A DNA stretch of 64,000 bases from Sinorhizobium shofinae (GCA_001704765.1 MBFK01000009.1:96417-160416), one strand, 5' to 3'. Counted from the stretch's first letter, positions 37,694 to 47,356 are shown. The notes: generated by a model from the sequence alone, not told the origin. Program-made: numbers and translations.

Positions 37694-39201
37694 TGACGGT
37701 TCTGGTGAGGCCGAAGCCGCTCGGCGATTACAAGGTCCGCGAATTCCGCATGCTGATCGACGGCCAATGGGTGACCGGCGCTGAGGGCCGCACGATCGAG
37801 CGGGTGGCGCCCGGGCACGGTGTGGTCGTCAGCCGCTACCAGGCGGCGACGACGGCGGACGCTGAGCGCGCCATCGCCGCGGCGCGGCGTGCCTTTGACG
37901 ATGGCCCCTGGCCGCGCATGACCGCGTCCGAGCGTTCGCTGATCCTCCTTAGGGCCGCCGACATGATTGCGGAGCGCGCCGAGGAGCTCGCCTATCTCGA
38001 CGCGATCGAATCCGGCAAGCCGATCAGCCAAGCCAAGGGCGAACTGGCAGGCGCCGCCGATATCTGGCGTTATGCCGCGGCGCTGGCCCGCGAGCTTTCC
38101 GGCGAGAGCTACAACACGCTCGGCGAGGGTACCCTTGGCGTCGTGCTGCGCGAGCCGATCGGCGTCGTTTCGATCATCACGCCCTGGAACTTCCCCTTCC
38201 TGATCGTCAGCCAGAAATTACCTTTCGCGCTCGCCGCCGGCTGCACGACGGTCGTCAAGCCTTCGGAGCTCACCTCCGCCTCGACGCTCGTCCTCGGCGA
38301 AATCCTCGAGGCGGCGGGCGTTCCGGCCGGCGTCGTCAACATCATCGTCGGCACGGGGCCGGAGGCCGGCGCGCCGCTCACCAGCCATCCGGATATCGAC
38401 ATGGTCTCCTTCACCGGCTCGACCGGCATCGGCCGGCTGACCATGGCGAATGCGGCGCAAACCTTGAAGAAGGTGTCGCTCGAGCTCGGTGGCAAGAACC
38501 CGCAGATCGTCTTTGCCGATGCCAATCTCGACGAGTTCATCGATGCGGCCGTCTTCGGCGCCTATTTCAATGCCGGCGAATGCTGCAATGCCGGCTCGCG
38601 GCTGATCCTGCATCGCGACATCGCCGAGGAGGTGACAGGGCGCATCGCCAGCCTCTCGGCCAAGGTCAAGGTCGGCGATCCGCTCGATCCTGAGACGCAG
38701 GTCGGCGCGATCATCACGCCGCAACATCTCGAAAAGATCGCCGGCTATGTATCTGCTGCCGCGGGCGAGGGCGCGGCCGTCAGCCATGGCGGCGCGGCGC
38801 TCGATCTCGGCATGGGCCAGTTCATGGCGCCGACCATTCTCTCGGCGGTCCGGCCGGAAATGGCGGTGGCGCGCGAGGAGGTTTTCGGGCCGGTCCTTTC
38901 GGTCCTCACCTTCGAGACCACCGAAGAGGCGATTGGCATTGCCAATTCGATCGACTACGGGCTTTCAGCCGGTGTCTGGAGCCGCGATTTTGATACGTGC
39001 CTCACGATCGGGCGGCGCGTGCGCGCCGGCACGGTCTGGATGAACACCTTCATGGACGGCGCGTCCGAACTGCCCTTCGGCGGCTACCGGCAGTCGGGTC
39101 TCGGCCGTGAACTCGGTCGGCATGCGGTCGAGGACTATACGGAGACCAAGACGCTCAACATGCATATCGGCCAGCGCACCAATTGGTGGATGCCGCGCTG
39201 A
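37693..39201 (+). CDS. aldehyde dehydrogenase family protein
   Basis: 502-residue NAD(P)-dependent aldehyde dehydrogenase. Coenzyme-binding ITPWNFPFL and FTGSTGIGRL, the general-base glutamate in LELGGKNPQIVF, and catalytic cysteine in GECCNAGSR (C297/C298, C298 by alignment with the usual CCC motif) are present, as is EEVFGPVLSVLTF. The start ATG 37693 is coupled to the hydratase stop; in-frame ATG 37687 would overlap more. It likely oxidises an aldehyde intermediate of the lacI-1 pathway to an acid. Confidence 0.94.
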   Translation: MTVLVRPKPLGDYKVREFRMLIDGQWVTGAEGRTIERVAPGHGVVVSRYQAATTADAERAIAAARRAFDDGPWPRMTASERSLILLRAADMIAERAEELAYLDAIESGKPISQAKGELAGAADIWRYAAALARELSGESYNTLGEGTLGVVLREPIGVVSIITPWNFPFLIVSQKLPFALAAGCTTVVKPSELTSASTLVLGEILEAAGVPAGVVNIIVGTGPEAGAPLTSHPDIDMVSFTGSTGIGRLTMANAAQTLKKVSLELGGKNPQIVFADANLDEFIDAAVFGAYFNAGECCNAGSRLILHRDIAEEVTGRIASLSAKVKVGDPLDPETQVGAIITPQHLEKIAGYVSAAAGEGAAVSHGGAALDLGMGQFMAPTILSAVRPEMAVAREEVFGPVLSVLTFETTEEAIGIANSIDYGLSAGVWSRDFDTCLTIGRRVRAGTVWMNTFMDGASELPFGGYRQSGLGRELGRHAVEDYTETKTLNMHIGQRTNWWMPR

Positions 39202-39307
39202 GATCGGGATTGGGGGCTGTTTGCAGATGAGTTCGTTGGCAATGTTCGCAGGCAGGATGACGAAGGGGTGGCTGATTCCACGCCTTCCCGCTCCGGCTGC
39301 GCGCGCC

Positions 39308-40381
39308 TCAGACGGCCCGATCGCCAACGGCTGTTTCAGTTTTGAAGCGAAGCTCGGGTTCGAGCAGCAATTGCAGCTCGCTGGTATCGGTGCTTCCGCC
39401 GATACGGCGCAGCAGGATGCGCCCCATGTGCTCGCCCGTGTCGGTCAGATCCTCATAGATTGTGTCGACTCGGGGCTGGATGGCGCCCAGGAGAGGCGAG
39501 GTCTGCTTGGCGACGATGTCGTACTCGACGCCGAGGGTCAGGCCGCAGTCGCTCATGCCGGTGATCGTCGCCAGCGCGCAGACTTCGCCGCCGCAGGCAA
39601 AACCGTCTGGCGGATCCCCGTCGGCCTGGCGCCGGCGGATCCGATCGCGGATCGCGCCCGCCGGGCTGTCGAGATCGATATCGGAGAGGATTTCGTAGGC
39701 GCAGCCCGCCTCGCGCACGGCCGTCATGAAGCCGTGCAGGATGTGACCGGTGAAGGTGAAGCCGGCCGGACCGCTGATCAGCGCCGGCTTGCGTCGTCCC
39801 TTGGTGATCAGCCGGCGCGTCGCCTCGTAGGCGAAGGTGAAATTGTCGTAGTCGACGAAGGGATGGGCCGTGGCAAGCTCGGTGCGGCCGTGGGTGACGA
39901 AGGGAAAGCCGGTCTCCGAGAGCAGCTTGACACGCGGATCGAGCGGTTCGGTACGCGAGAAGATCAGCCCGTCGGCCATGCCGTTGCGGATGATGTAGTT
40001 CACCGCCTCGATATTCGCCGCGTCGAGGAAGTTCGGCATGACGATCAGATGATAGGCGGTGCCCTGCAAGGCCCTGGCGACGCCGGCCATGACGGAGGTC
40101 CCGTAACCCAGGATCTCCTCGTGTGGCGCGAGCAGCACGGCGATCACATTCGTCCGGCCGGTCTTCAGACGTTGCGCGGCGCGGTCCGGCGAATAGCCGA
40201 TGTCGAGCGCTACCTGGCGCACGCGATGGCGCGTCTCGATCGAGATCTGCGGAGCGTCGGCAAGCGCTCGCGAGACCGTGGTCACGGCCAGTCCGGTGAT
40301 ATCGGCAATGGTGCGCAGGGTCGGCTTGCCGCGCTTTTCTGCCGCACTTCCCGGGCGGACGAGTTTCGAAGGATCGGCCAA
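39308..40381 (-). CDS. LacI family transcriptional regulator (lacI-2)
   Basis: About 357 residues, divergent from the ABC transporter operon. The HTH is PTLRTIADITGLAVTTVSRAL and the ligand domain contains TNVIAVLLAPHEEILGYGTS and DGFACGGEVCALATI. The frame extends to an ATG at 40453, but that codon has no ribosome binding site and touches a candidate operator; a TTG at 40381 follows CAGGAAAG at good spacing and leaves about 18 residues before the HTH, so I prefer it. It resembles alpha-glucoside-type regulators such as AglR (recalled similarity, not verified). It probably represses the transporter operon until a sugar is present. Confidence 0.9.
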   Translation of the reverse strand: MADPSKLVRPGSAAEKRGKPTLRTIADITGLAVTTVSRALADAPQISIETRHRVRQVALDIGYSPDRAAQRLKTGRTNVIAVLLAPHEEILGYGTSVMAGVARALQGTAYHLIVMPNFLDAANIEAVNYIIRNGMADGLIFSRTEPLDPRVKLLSETGFPFVTHGRTELATAHPFVDYDNFTFAYEATRRLITKGRRKPALISGPAGFTFTGHILHGFMTAVREAGCAYEILSDIDLDSPAGAIRDRIRRRQADGDPPDGFACGGEVCALATITGMSDCGLTLGVEYDIVAKQTSPLLGAIQPRVDTIYEDLTDTGEHMGRILLRRIGGSTDTSELQLLLEPELRFKTETAVGDRAV

Positions 40382-40454
40382 ACGGATGCTTTCCTGCGAG
40401 GGGTCAAGAGCGGCATTTGTAACGTGACGCAAACCAATAGGCAATCGTATCATG

Positions 40455-40470
40455 CAAACGTTTTAAATCG
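40455..40470. promoter_or_regulatory. candidate lacI-2 operator A
   Basis: Contains AACGTTTTAAAT (40457-40468), which is repeated exactly at 40594. The right half TTTTAAAT is well formed; the left half is degenerate. It lies just upstream of the lacI-2 coding region and could mediate autoregulation. Confidence 0.45.
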
Positions 40471-40587
40471 CGGCATCACCGACTGTTTACTGCATCGCAG
40501 CATCTCCAGGATGTCGTATAATGCAGAGAAATCAGTCGGTTTCGGTCGGAAGGCGGCGGAAGACTACCGTCCGCTTGACTCATGGCG

Positions 40588-40607
40588 ATTTGTAACGTTT
40601 TAAATTG
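40588..40607. promoter_or_regulatory. candidate lacI-2 operator B
   Basis: TTTGTAACGTTTTAAAT, a near-palindrome with central CG (14 of 16 positions symmetric). It is about 110 bases upstream of the binding-protein start codon and exactly 137 bases from operator A, close to an integral number of helical turns. Confidence 0.5.
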
Positions 40608-40715
40608 TGCGGGCGGCGCGTGCCGCAAGCCCAAGCTGCCCCGCGAGAGTGGGCAGGCAATCCAAAAAGGCGGGAGGAATTTCCGCTTCGGTAACTTGCA
40701 AACGGGAGGAAAACG

Positions 40716-41960
40716 ATGCGCAAGTTAATGACGACGACGGCTGTTGCAGCACTGATGTTGGCGGCAACCGCCGCGCGCGCAGCAGAGAATGTGGAAGTGC
40801 TGCACTGGTGGACGTCCGGTGGCGAGGCGGCAGCGCTCGACGTTCTGAAGAAGGATCTGGAAAGCAAGGGCATCACCTGGACCGACATGCCGGTTGCCGG
40901 GGGTGGCGGCACGGAAGCCATGACGGTGCTTCGCGCCCGCGTCACTTCCGGCAATGCGCCGACGGCGGTGCAGATGCTCGGCTTCGACATCCTCGACTGG
41001 GCCAAGGAAGGCGCGCTCGGCAACCTTGACGACATTGCCGCCAAGGAGGGCTGGGACAAGGTCGTTCCGACGGCGCTGCAGCAATTCTCGAAATATGACG
41101 GCCACTGGATCGCCGCTCCGGTCAACGTCCATTCGACCAACTGGGTCTGGATCAACAAGGCCGCTCTCGACAAGGCCGGCGGCAAGGAGCCGGCGAACTG
41201 GGATGAGCTGATCGCGCTGCTCGACAAGTTCAAGGAGCAGGGCATCACGCCGGTCGCTCACGGCGGCCAGCCCTGGCAGGACGCGACGATCTTCGACGCG
41301 GTCGTCCTTTCGCTGGGCAACGACTTCTATAAGCAGGCGTTCATCGACCTCGACCCGGCAGCGCTCGGTAGCGACAAGATGAAGGAAGCCTTCGACCGGA
41401 TGACGAAGCTGAGGTCCTATGTCGACGACAACTTCTCCGGCCGCGACTGGAACCTCGCCTCCGCCATGGTCATCGAGAACAAGGCCGGCCTGCAGTTCAT
41501 GGGCGACTGGGCGAAGGGTGAATTCCTGAAGGCGAAGAAGGTGCCTGGCACCGATTTCGTCTGCATCCGCTTCCCGGGAACACAGGGCTCGGTCACCTTC
41601 AACTCCGACCAGTTCGCGATGTTCAAGGTTTCGGATGACAAGGTCCCGGCGCAATTGCAGATGGCCTCGGCGATCGAGAGCCCGACCTTCCAGTCGGCCT
41701 TCAACGTCGTCAAGGGATCGGTTCCTGCCCGCACCGACGTTCCGGACACCGATTTCGACGCCTGCGGCAAGAAGGGCATCAAGGATCTTGCCGAAGCCAA
41801 CGCAAACGGCACGCTCTTCGGTTCCATGGCGCATGGCCATGCCAACCCGGCTTCCGTCAAGAACGCGATCTACGACGTGGTGACCCGCCAATTCAACGGC
41901 GAGCTCAGCTCGGACGAGGCCGTGAAGGAACTCGTCGCGGCGGTCGAGGCTGCGAAGTAA
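40716..41960 (+). CDS. CUT1 sugar ABC transporter, periplasmic substrate-binding protein
   Basis: 414-residue solute-binding protein. It has a signal peptide ([20 protein letters not shown], cleaved around ARA-AENV) and the mature protein starts [19 protein letters not shown], typical of sugar-binding proteins of the CUT1 class; [19 protein letters not shown] and [10 protein letters not shown] are further family blocks. GGGAGGAAAACG precedes the ATG. It is the first gene of an operon with two permeases, an ATPase, a GMC oxidoreductase and an SDR. An 11-bp hairpin follows its stop codon, which often raises binding-protein mRNA relative to the permeases. Likely ligand: a mono- or oligosaccharide or glycoside, not identified. 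Confidence 0.95.
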   Translation: MRKLMTTTAVAALMLAATAARAAENVEVLHWWTSGGEAAALDVLKKDLESKGITWTDMPVAGGGGTEAMTVLRARVTSGNAPTAVQMLGFDILDWAKEGALGNLDDIAAKEGWDKVVPTALQQFSKYDGHWIAAPVNVHSTNWVWINKAALDKAGGKEPANWDELIALLDKFKEQGITPVAHGGQPWQDATIFDAVVLSLGNDFYKQAFIDLDPAALGSDKMKEAFDRMTKLRSYVDDNFSGRDWNLASAMVIENKAGLQFMGDWAKGEFLKAKKVPGTDFVCIRFPGTQGSVTFNSDQFAMFKVSDDKVPAQLQMASAIESPTFQSAFNVVKGSVPARTDVPDTDFDACGKKGIKDLAEANANGTLFGSMAHGHANPASVKNAIYDVVTRQFNGELSSDEAVKELVAAVEAAK

Positions 41961-41975
41961 CGGGTTGAACCCCGA

Positions 41976-42000
41976 TCCGGGGTGCCTGAGGCACCCCGGA
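41976..42000 (+). promoter_or_regulatory. intra-operon hairpin after the binding-protein gene
   Basis: Perfect 11-bp stem TCCGGGGTGCC / GGCACCCCGGA with a TGA loop, starting 16 bases after the stop codon. There is no T run, and the permease genes continue on the same strand. This fits an mRNA-stabilising or partially attenuating element, as known for malE-like genes. Confidence 0.7.
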
Positions 42001-42141
42001 CACCGTTACGCCCATGCAAGTCTCCGAAGCGCCGCGTCCGACGCGGATGCCGCGGAGAGGCTTTGAAACTTCAAACGCGCGTACGTCCCTGGCGGAGAGT
42101 CGTTCTCCGTCAGCGCGATACGCCATAATTGGTGACTGCCC

Positions 42142-43020
42142 ATGGATAGCCGCAGCCGATTGCAGGAACTGGTGCCCAAGCTGGTGCTGGCCCCGAGTTT
42201 CCTCATCGTCCTGACCTTTGTCTACGGCTTCATAGCCTATACCGGGATCCTGTCGCTGACGGACAGCAAGATGCTGCCGTCCTACAACTTAGTCGGCCTG
42301 CTGAACTACAGCAGGCTGTGGGCCCTGCCGCACTGGTGGCGGGCGGTCAGCAACCTGGCAATCTTCGCGTCTCTTTATATCGTCATCTGCTCGGTGCTCG
42401 GCCTGGCGCTGGCGATCCTGCTCGACCAGAAGATCCGCGCGGAAGGCTTTCTAAGGCCGATCTATCTCTATCCGATGGCGCTTTCCTTCATCGTGACGGG
42501 GACGGCGTGGAAGTGGTTCCTCGATCCCGGAATCGGGCTCGAGAACACCATGCACCTCTGGGGCTGGGAGAGCTTCTCCTTCAACTGGATCAAGGACCGC
42601 AACTACGCGATCTATTGCGTCGTAATCGCCGCGGTCTGGCAGTCGACCGGCTTCATCATGGCGATGTTCCTGGCGGGGCTGCGTGGCGTCGACAACGAGA
42701 TCATCAAGGCCGCCCAGATCGACGGGGCGACGACCCCGACCATCTACCGGCGGATCATCATTCCCCTGATGCGGCCGGTCTTCCTCTCGGCCTTCGTCGT
42801 CCTCGCCCACCTCGCCATCAAGGCCTACGACCTGATCATCGCGCTGACCGGCGGCGGGCCGGGGCAGGCGACGGAGCTGCCGGCGACCTTCATGTATTCC
42901 TACACGTTCACGCGCAACCAGATGGCGATCGGCGCCTCGTCTGCGATCATCATGCTGGTGATGATCTTCTCGATCATCATTCCCTATCTCTATTCCGAAA
43001 TCCGGGGAGGAAAACGCTGA
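42142..43020 (+). CDS. CUT1 sugar ABC transporter permease (MalF type)
   Basis: 292-residue inner-membrane permease with six predicted helices. The ATPase-coupling EAA-like loop is VDNEIIKAAQIDGATTPTIYRRIIIPLMRP. The gap of 181 bases after the binding-protein gene holds the hairpin and no other gene. Its stop codon overlaps the next permease start by one base (TGATG). Confidence 0.95.
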   Translation: MDSRSRLQELVPKLVLAPSFLIVLTFVYGFIAYTGILSLTDSKMLPSYNLVGLLNYSRLWALPHWWRAVSNLAIFASLYIVICSVLGLALAILLDQKIRAEGFLRPIYLYPMALSFIVTGTAWKWFLDPGIGLENTMHLWGWESFSFNWIKDRNYAIYCVVIAAVWQSTGFIMAMFLAGLRGVDNEIIKAAQIDGATTPTIYRRIIIPLMRPVFLSAFVVLAHLAIKAYDLIIALTGGGPGQATELPATFMYSYTFTRNQMAIGASSAIIMLVMIFSIIIPYLYSEIRGGKR

Positions 43021-43901
43021 TGGGCGCTCCCAGTCCAGAGAACGTCATTTCGCACAACCGCCTGACCCGGGCGCTGATCTACCTGGCGCTGATCCTGTTC
43101 GCGCTGTACTCGCTGCTGCCGCTTTACGTGATGGTGATCAACTCGCTGAAGCCGCTCGATGAGATCCGCCAGGGCGGCATGCTCAATCTGCCGCAGACCT
43201 GGACCATCGAACCCTGGCTTTCCGCCTGGTCGACCGCGCAGATCGGCGTGCAGCCGACCGGTCTTCGCCCCTTCTTCATCAATTCGATCCTGATGGTCGT
43301 TCCGGCCGTCGCGATCTCGACGATCATCGGCGCGCTGAACGGCTACGTGCTGACGAAATGGCGCTTTCCGGGCGCCAACATCTTCTTCGGCATGCTGCTG
43401 CTCTCCTGCTTCATCCCCTTCCAGATCGTGCTGATCCCGATGGCGCGCATTCTTGGCATTTTCGGCCTTGCGGGGTCGATCTGGGGGCTGATCCTCGTCC
43501 ATGTGGTCTATGGCATCGGCTTTACGACGCTCTATTTCCGCAACTATTACGAGGCGTTCCCGACCGAGCTGGTGCGCGCCGCGCAGATCGACGGGGCGAG
43601 CTTCTTCCAGATCTTCTGGCGGATCCTGCTGCCGTCCTCGGGACCGATCATCGTCGTCTCGGTCATCTGGCAGTTCACCAACATCTGGAACGACTTCCTG
43701 TTCGGCGCCTCGTTCTCCGGCCCCTATTCGACGCCGATGACGGTGGCGCTCAACAACCTGGTGAGCTCGTCGACGGGGGTCAAGGAATACAACGTCCACT
43801 TCGCGGGCGCGATCCTCGCCGCCCTGCCAACGCTCGTCGTCTACATCGTGTCCGGCCGCTACTTCGTCCGCGGGCTGATGTCCGGCGCCGTGAAAGGATA
43901 A
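43020..43901 (+). CDS. CUT1 sugar ABC transporter permease (MalG type)
   Basis: 293-residue second permease. The frame is open far upstream, but the ATG at 43020 after GGGGAGGAAAACGC is the start, coupled to the preceding stop. The EAA loop is FPTELVRAAQIDGASFFQIFWRILLPSSGP; the C-terminus YFVRGLMSGAVKG is the classic MalG-like end. Six helices predicted. Confidence 0.95.
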   Translation: MGAPSPENVISHNRLTRALIYLALILFALYSLLPLYVMVINSLKPLDEIRQGGMLNLPQTWTIEPWLSAWSTAQIGVQPTGLRPFFINSILMVVPAVAISTIIGALNGYVLTKWRFPGANIFFGMLLLSCFIPFQIVLIPMARILGIFGLAGSIWGLILVHVVYGIGFTTLYFRNYYEAFPTELVRAAQIDGASFFQIFWRILLPSSGPIIVVSVIWQFTNIWNDFLFGASFSGPYSTPMTVALNNLVSSSTGVKEYNVHFAGAILAALPTLVVYIVSGRYFVRGLMSGAVKG

Positions 43902-43905
43902 GCCC

Positions 43906-45018
43906 ATGTCATTCCTGAAAATCACCAATCTGCGCAAATCCTACGGCGCCCTCGAGATCCTCAAGGACATCAATCTCGAGATCGAGAAGGGCGGCTTCCT
44001 GGTGCTCGTCGGCCCCTCCGGCTGCGGCAAGTCGACCCTGCTCAATGCGATCGCGGGCCTGGAGCCGATCACCTCGGGCGACATCGCCATCAACGGCCGC
44101 TCGGTTTCGGGGCTTCACCCGTCGAAGCGCGATATCGCCATGGTGTTCCAGTCCTATGCGCTCTATCCGAACATGACGGTCGCCGGCAACATCGCCTTCG
44201 GCATGGAAATCCGCGGCGTGCCGAAGGAGGAGCGCGACAAGGCGATCAAGCAGGTCGCCGATATGCTGCAGATCGGCCATCTGCTCGATCGCAAGCCGAG
44301 CCAGCTTTCCGGCGGCCAGCGCCAGCGCGTCGCCATGGGCCGGGCGCTGGTGCGCAATCCGCAGGTCTTCCTCTTCGACGAGCCGCTGTCGAACCTCGAC
44401 GCGAAGCTGCGCGTCGACATGCGCACCGAGATCAAGCGCCTGCACCATCGCATGAAGACGACGATCGTCTATGTGACGCACGACCAGATCGAAGCGATGA
44501 CGCTCGCGACGAAGATCGCCGTCTTGAAGGATGGCGTGTTGCAGCAGTTCGGCACGCCCGCCGAGATCTACAACAATCCGGCCAATATGTTCGTCGCGGA
44601 CTTCATGGGATCGCCGGCGATGAACCTGTTGAATGCCCGGATCGAAACCTCCGGGTCGGACGTCGCCGTGACGCTGGAGCGGCTGAATGCCGAGCCGCTG
44701 AAGCTTGCCGTGCCGCATAACGGCGCGCTCTCCGCCTATGCCGGCAGGGACGTCGTCTTCGGCATCCGTCCAGAGGCGCTGACCGACCCGGACGGCGCCG
44801 ACCGCAACGCCAGGTTCGTCGCCGAGGGCGATTGCCTGATCGAGGTTGTCGAACCGGCCGGCTCCGACACCTTCGCGGTCACCCGGCTCGGCGGCAAGGA
44901 AATCGTCGCGCGGCTCAGGGCCGACGCCCGCATCGCCCCCGGCCAGACGTCGCGGCTCGCCTTCAATCTCGACAAGGCGGTGTTCTTCGACCCACAGAGC
45001 CAGATGCGGATCGCATGA
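43906..45018 (+). CDS. CUT1 sugar ABC transporter ATP-binding protein (MalK/UgpC type)
   Basis: 370-residue ATPase of the transporter. Walker A GPSGCGKST (36-44), signature LSGGQ (134-138), Walker B VFLFDEP (154-160), the switch histidine in VTHDQIEAM, and a C-terminal TOBE/regulatory domain from about residue 240 (VFGIRPEAL). The two permeases and binding protein are immediately upstream; the stop overlaps the next gene's start (ATGA), so the oxidoreductase belongs to the same transcript. Confidence 0.96.
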   Translation: MSFLKITNLRKSYGALEILKDINLEIEKGGFLVLVGPSGCGKSTLLNAIAGLEPITSGDIAINGRSVSGLHPSKRDIAMVFQSYALYPNMTVAGNIAFGMEIRGVPKEERDKAIKQVADMLQIGHLLDRKPSQLSGGQRQRVAMGRALVRNPQVFLFDEPLSNLDAKLRVDMRTEIKRLHHRMKTTIVYVTHDQIEAMTLATKIAVLKDGVLQQFGTPAEIYNNPANMFVADFMGSPAMNLLNARIETSGSDVAVTLERLNAEPLKLAVPHNGALSAYAGRDVVFGIRPEALTDPDGADRNARFVAEGDCLIEVVEPAGSDTFAVTRLGGKEIVARLRADARIAPGQTSRLAFNLDKAVFFDPQSQMRIA

Positions 45019-46535
45019 GCCAGAGCATGCAGAGCCAGCCGGATATCGTCATCGTCGGATCGGGAGTCGGCGGCGCCACCGTTGCGGCGGGACTTGCCGC
45101 TGCGGGCGCCGAGATCCTCATCCTCGAGGCCGGCGGTCACATCGAGGACTTGCCGGTCAACCGCGATCAGCGGGCGATCTTCCAGCGCGGCCATTTCCGG
45201 CCGAAGGAGATCTGGTACGAGACGGGCGGCGCCGGCTTCAACCCCGGCAACTATTACAATGTCGGCGGCAACTCGAAATTCTACGGCGCTGTGCTCACGC
45301 GTTACCGCCGCGAGGATTTCGAGGAGATGCGGCATCTCGACGGCGTCTCGCCCGCCTGGCCGTTTCCCTATGAAGAACTTGAGCCGTGGTACGCCAAGGC
45401 GGAAGAACTCTATCAGGTGCGCGGCAAACTCGGCGAGGACCCCACCGAACCGGTGCATTCGAAAGACTATGTCTACCCTCCGGTCCCGGACGAGCCGGCA
45501 ATCGCGAAGGTGCGCAAGCGCCTCCGCGACATCGGCATGCATCCCTATTCTCTGCCGCTTGGCATCGATATCGACCGTTGGCTCGCCAAAGGGAAGACGC
45601 CGTGGGATGCGCATCCGAACAGCTTCGACGGCAAGATGGACGCCGAAACCGCGGCCCTGACGGCGGCGCTCGAATATCCGAATGTCCGGCTGCAGATCGG
45701 TTCGCGCGTCACCCGGCTGACGACGGCGCCGGATGGGAAGACGATTTCCTCCGTGCATTATGTCAAGGACGGGGTTGAGCACAGCGTCTCGCCGAAGCTC
45801 GTCATCCTCTCGGCCGGCGCCGTGCAATCGGCCGTGCTGCTGCTGCGCTCGGCCGATGACCGCAACCCGGCCGGACTCGCCAACCGGTCCGACCAGGTCG
45901 GCCGCAATTTCATGAATCACAATTCGAGCGCGGTGATTGCGCTCAGTCCCTGGTATCGCAATGATTCCATCTACCAGAAGACCTTCGGCCTCAACGATTT
46001 CTACCTCTCCGACGGTGAGGGTGGGCCGCCGCTCGGCAATATCCAGCTCCTCGGCCGCGTCTCCGGCGCAATTCTGAAGGCCAACATGCGCTCGATGCCG
46101 GAATGGCTCCTGAGCCAGGTCTCGGCGCGCGCCATCGACTTTTACGCGATGAGCGAGGATCTGCCGTCACTGGAAAGCCGGGTGATGGTCGACGGCGATC
46201 GCATACTGCTCAAATGGGTACGGACGAACTGGCAGGCACATCTGAAACTCGTCGCCAGGCTGAAGGCGGTGCTCAAGCAGGCCGGCTTTCCGGTGGTGCT
46301 GGCGCGGGCCTTCGACAAGCGGACGCCATCGCACCAGTGCGGTACGGTCCGGATCGGCAGCGACCAGGCGCAGGCGCCGCTCGACGTCTATTGCCGCGCC
46401 TTCGACCATCCCAATCTCTTTGTCGTCGATGCCGGCTTCCTGCCGACCTCTGCCGCCGTCAATCCGGCCCTGACCGTCGCGGCTCAGGCGCTGCGCGTCG
46501 CCGATCACATAACCAAAGAGGATCTTCGGTCATGA
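45015..46535 (+). CDS. GMC family FAD-dependent oxidoreductase (sugar/glucoside dehydrogenase-like)
   Basis: 506-residue flavoprotein. The FAD-binding GSGVGGATVAAGLAAAGAEI lies at residues 13-35. The C-terminal GMC pair is H440 (in SHQCGTVRIG) and N483 (in AAVNPALTVAAQALRVAD). This branch, with HQCGT and a short chain, resembles bacterial glucoside 3-dehydrogenase/gluconate-dehydrogenase-type GMC proteins rather than choline dehydrogenase. There is no signal peptide. Because the start overlaps the ATPase stop by four bases, it probably oxidises the sugar brought in by the transporter. Confidence 0.9.
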   Translation: MSQSMQSQPDIVIVGSGVGGATVAAGLAAAGAEILILEAGGHIEDLPVNRDQRAIFQRGHFRPKEIWYETGGAGFNPGNYYNVGGNSKFYGAVLTRYRREDFEEMRHLDGVSPAWPFPYEELEPWYAKAEELYQVRGKLGEDPTEPVHSKDYVYPPVPDEPAIAKVRKRLRDIGMHPYSLPLGIDIDRWLAKGKTPWDAHPNSFDGKMDAETAALTAALEYPNVRLQIGSRVTRLTTAPDGKTISSVHYVKDGVEHSVSPKLVILSAGAVQSAVLLLRSADDRNPAGLANRSDQVGRNFMNHNSSAVIALSPWYRNDSIYQKTFGLNDFYLSDGEGGPPLGNIQLLGRVSGAILKANMRSMPEWLLSQVSARAIDFYAMSEDLPSLESRVMVDGDRILLKWVRTNWQAHLKLVARLKAVLKQAGFPVVLARAFDKRTPSHQCGTVRIGSDQAQAPLDVYCRAFDHPNLFVVDAGFLPTSAAVNPALTVAAQALRVADHITKEDLRS

Positions 46536-47305
46536 CGGACAAGGCACGCCCCGTCGCGATCGTCACCGGCGGCCGTCGCGGCATCGGGCTTGGCATCGCC
46601 CGTGCACTGGCGGCGGGCGGTTTCGACATCGCCATCACCGGCATCGGCGATGCGGAAGGCGTGGCTCCGGTCATTGCCGACCTCGCAACGCTAGGGGCGC
46701 GCGCTATCTTCCTCAGGGCCGACGTCGCGGACCTTTCGGGCCATCAGGCGACCGTCGATGCGGTGATCGCGGCTTTCGGCCGGATCGACTGCCTCGTCAA
46801 CAATGCCGGGATCGCCTCCGTGGTGCGCGGCGATTTCCTCGATTTGAGGCCGGAGAATTTCGACAAGATCGTCGGCATCAACCTGCGCGGCACCGTGTTC
46901 TTCACCCAGGCCGTCGTCAAGGCGATGCTCGCTGTAGGGACGAGCACGCCGCGCTCGATCATCAACATCACCTCGGTCTCCGCAGCGATGACCTCGCCGG
47001 AGCGGCTCGACTACTGCATGAGCAAGGCGGGGCTTGCGGCCTTCAGCCAGGGCCTGGCGCTGCGGCTCGCCGAAACCGGCATCTCGGTCTTCGAGGTCCG
47101 CCCCGGCATCATCCGCTCCGATATGACGGCCGCAGTCTCCGGCAAATACGATACGCTGATTGCGGGCGGGCTGGTGCCTGCGCGGCGGTGGGGCGAGCCC
47201 GAGGATATCGGCAATATCGTCGCCGGCCTCGCCAGCGGCCAATTCGCCTTCGCCACGGGCTCGGTCATCCAGGCCGATGGAGGCCTGTCGATCAGCCGTC
47301 TTTAG
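46532..47305 (+). CDS. short-chain dehydrogenase/reductase
   Basis: 257-residue classical SDR. The cofactor motif is TGGRRGIGLGIA (TGxxxGIG type), NNAG is at 90-93, and the catalytic Ser-Tyr-Lys are near S148/S150, Y161 and K165 (YCMSK). GSVIQADGGLSISRL ends the chain. It overlaps the GMC gene by four bases (ATGA) and is the last gene of the transporter operon before a hairpin and a new operator. Likely acts on a keto-sugar or sugar alcohol. Confidence 0.94.
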   Translation: MTDKARPVAIVTGGRRGIGLGIARALAAGGFDIAITGIGDAEGVAPVIADLATLGARAIFLRADVADLSGHQATVDAVIAAFGRIDCLVNNAGIASVVRGDFLDLRPENFDKIVGINLRGTVFFTQAVVKAMLAVGTSTPRSIINITSVSAAMTSPERLDYCMSKAGLAAFSQGLALRLAETGISVFEVRPGIIRSDMTAAVSGKYDTLIAGGLVPARRWGEPEDIGNIVAGLASGQFAFATGSVIQADGGLSISRL

Positions 47306-47314
47306 AGCAAAAAG

Positions 47315-47337
47315 GGACCGCCTCGCCGGAGGCGTCC
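47315..47337 (+). terminator. hairpin after the SDR gene
   Basis: Stem GGA-x-CGCCTC / GAGGCG-TCC with a GCCG loop and one bulge. It is not followed by a long T run. It lies between the SDR stop and the operator at 47357, so it may separate the transporter operon from the next unit. Confidence 0.4.
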
Positions 47338-47356
47338 GTTGGATTTATCACGCCTT

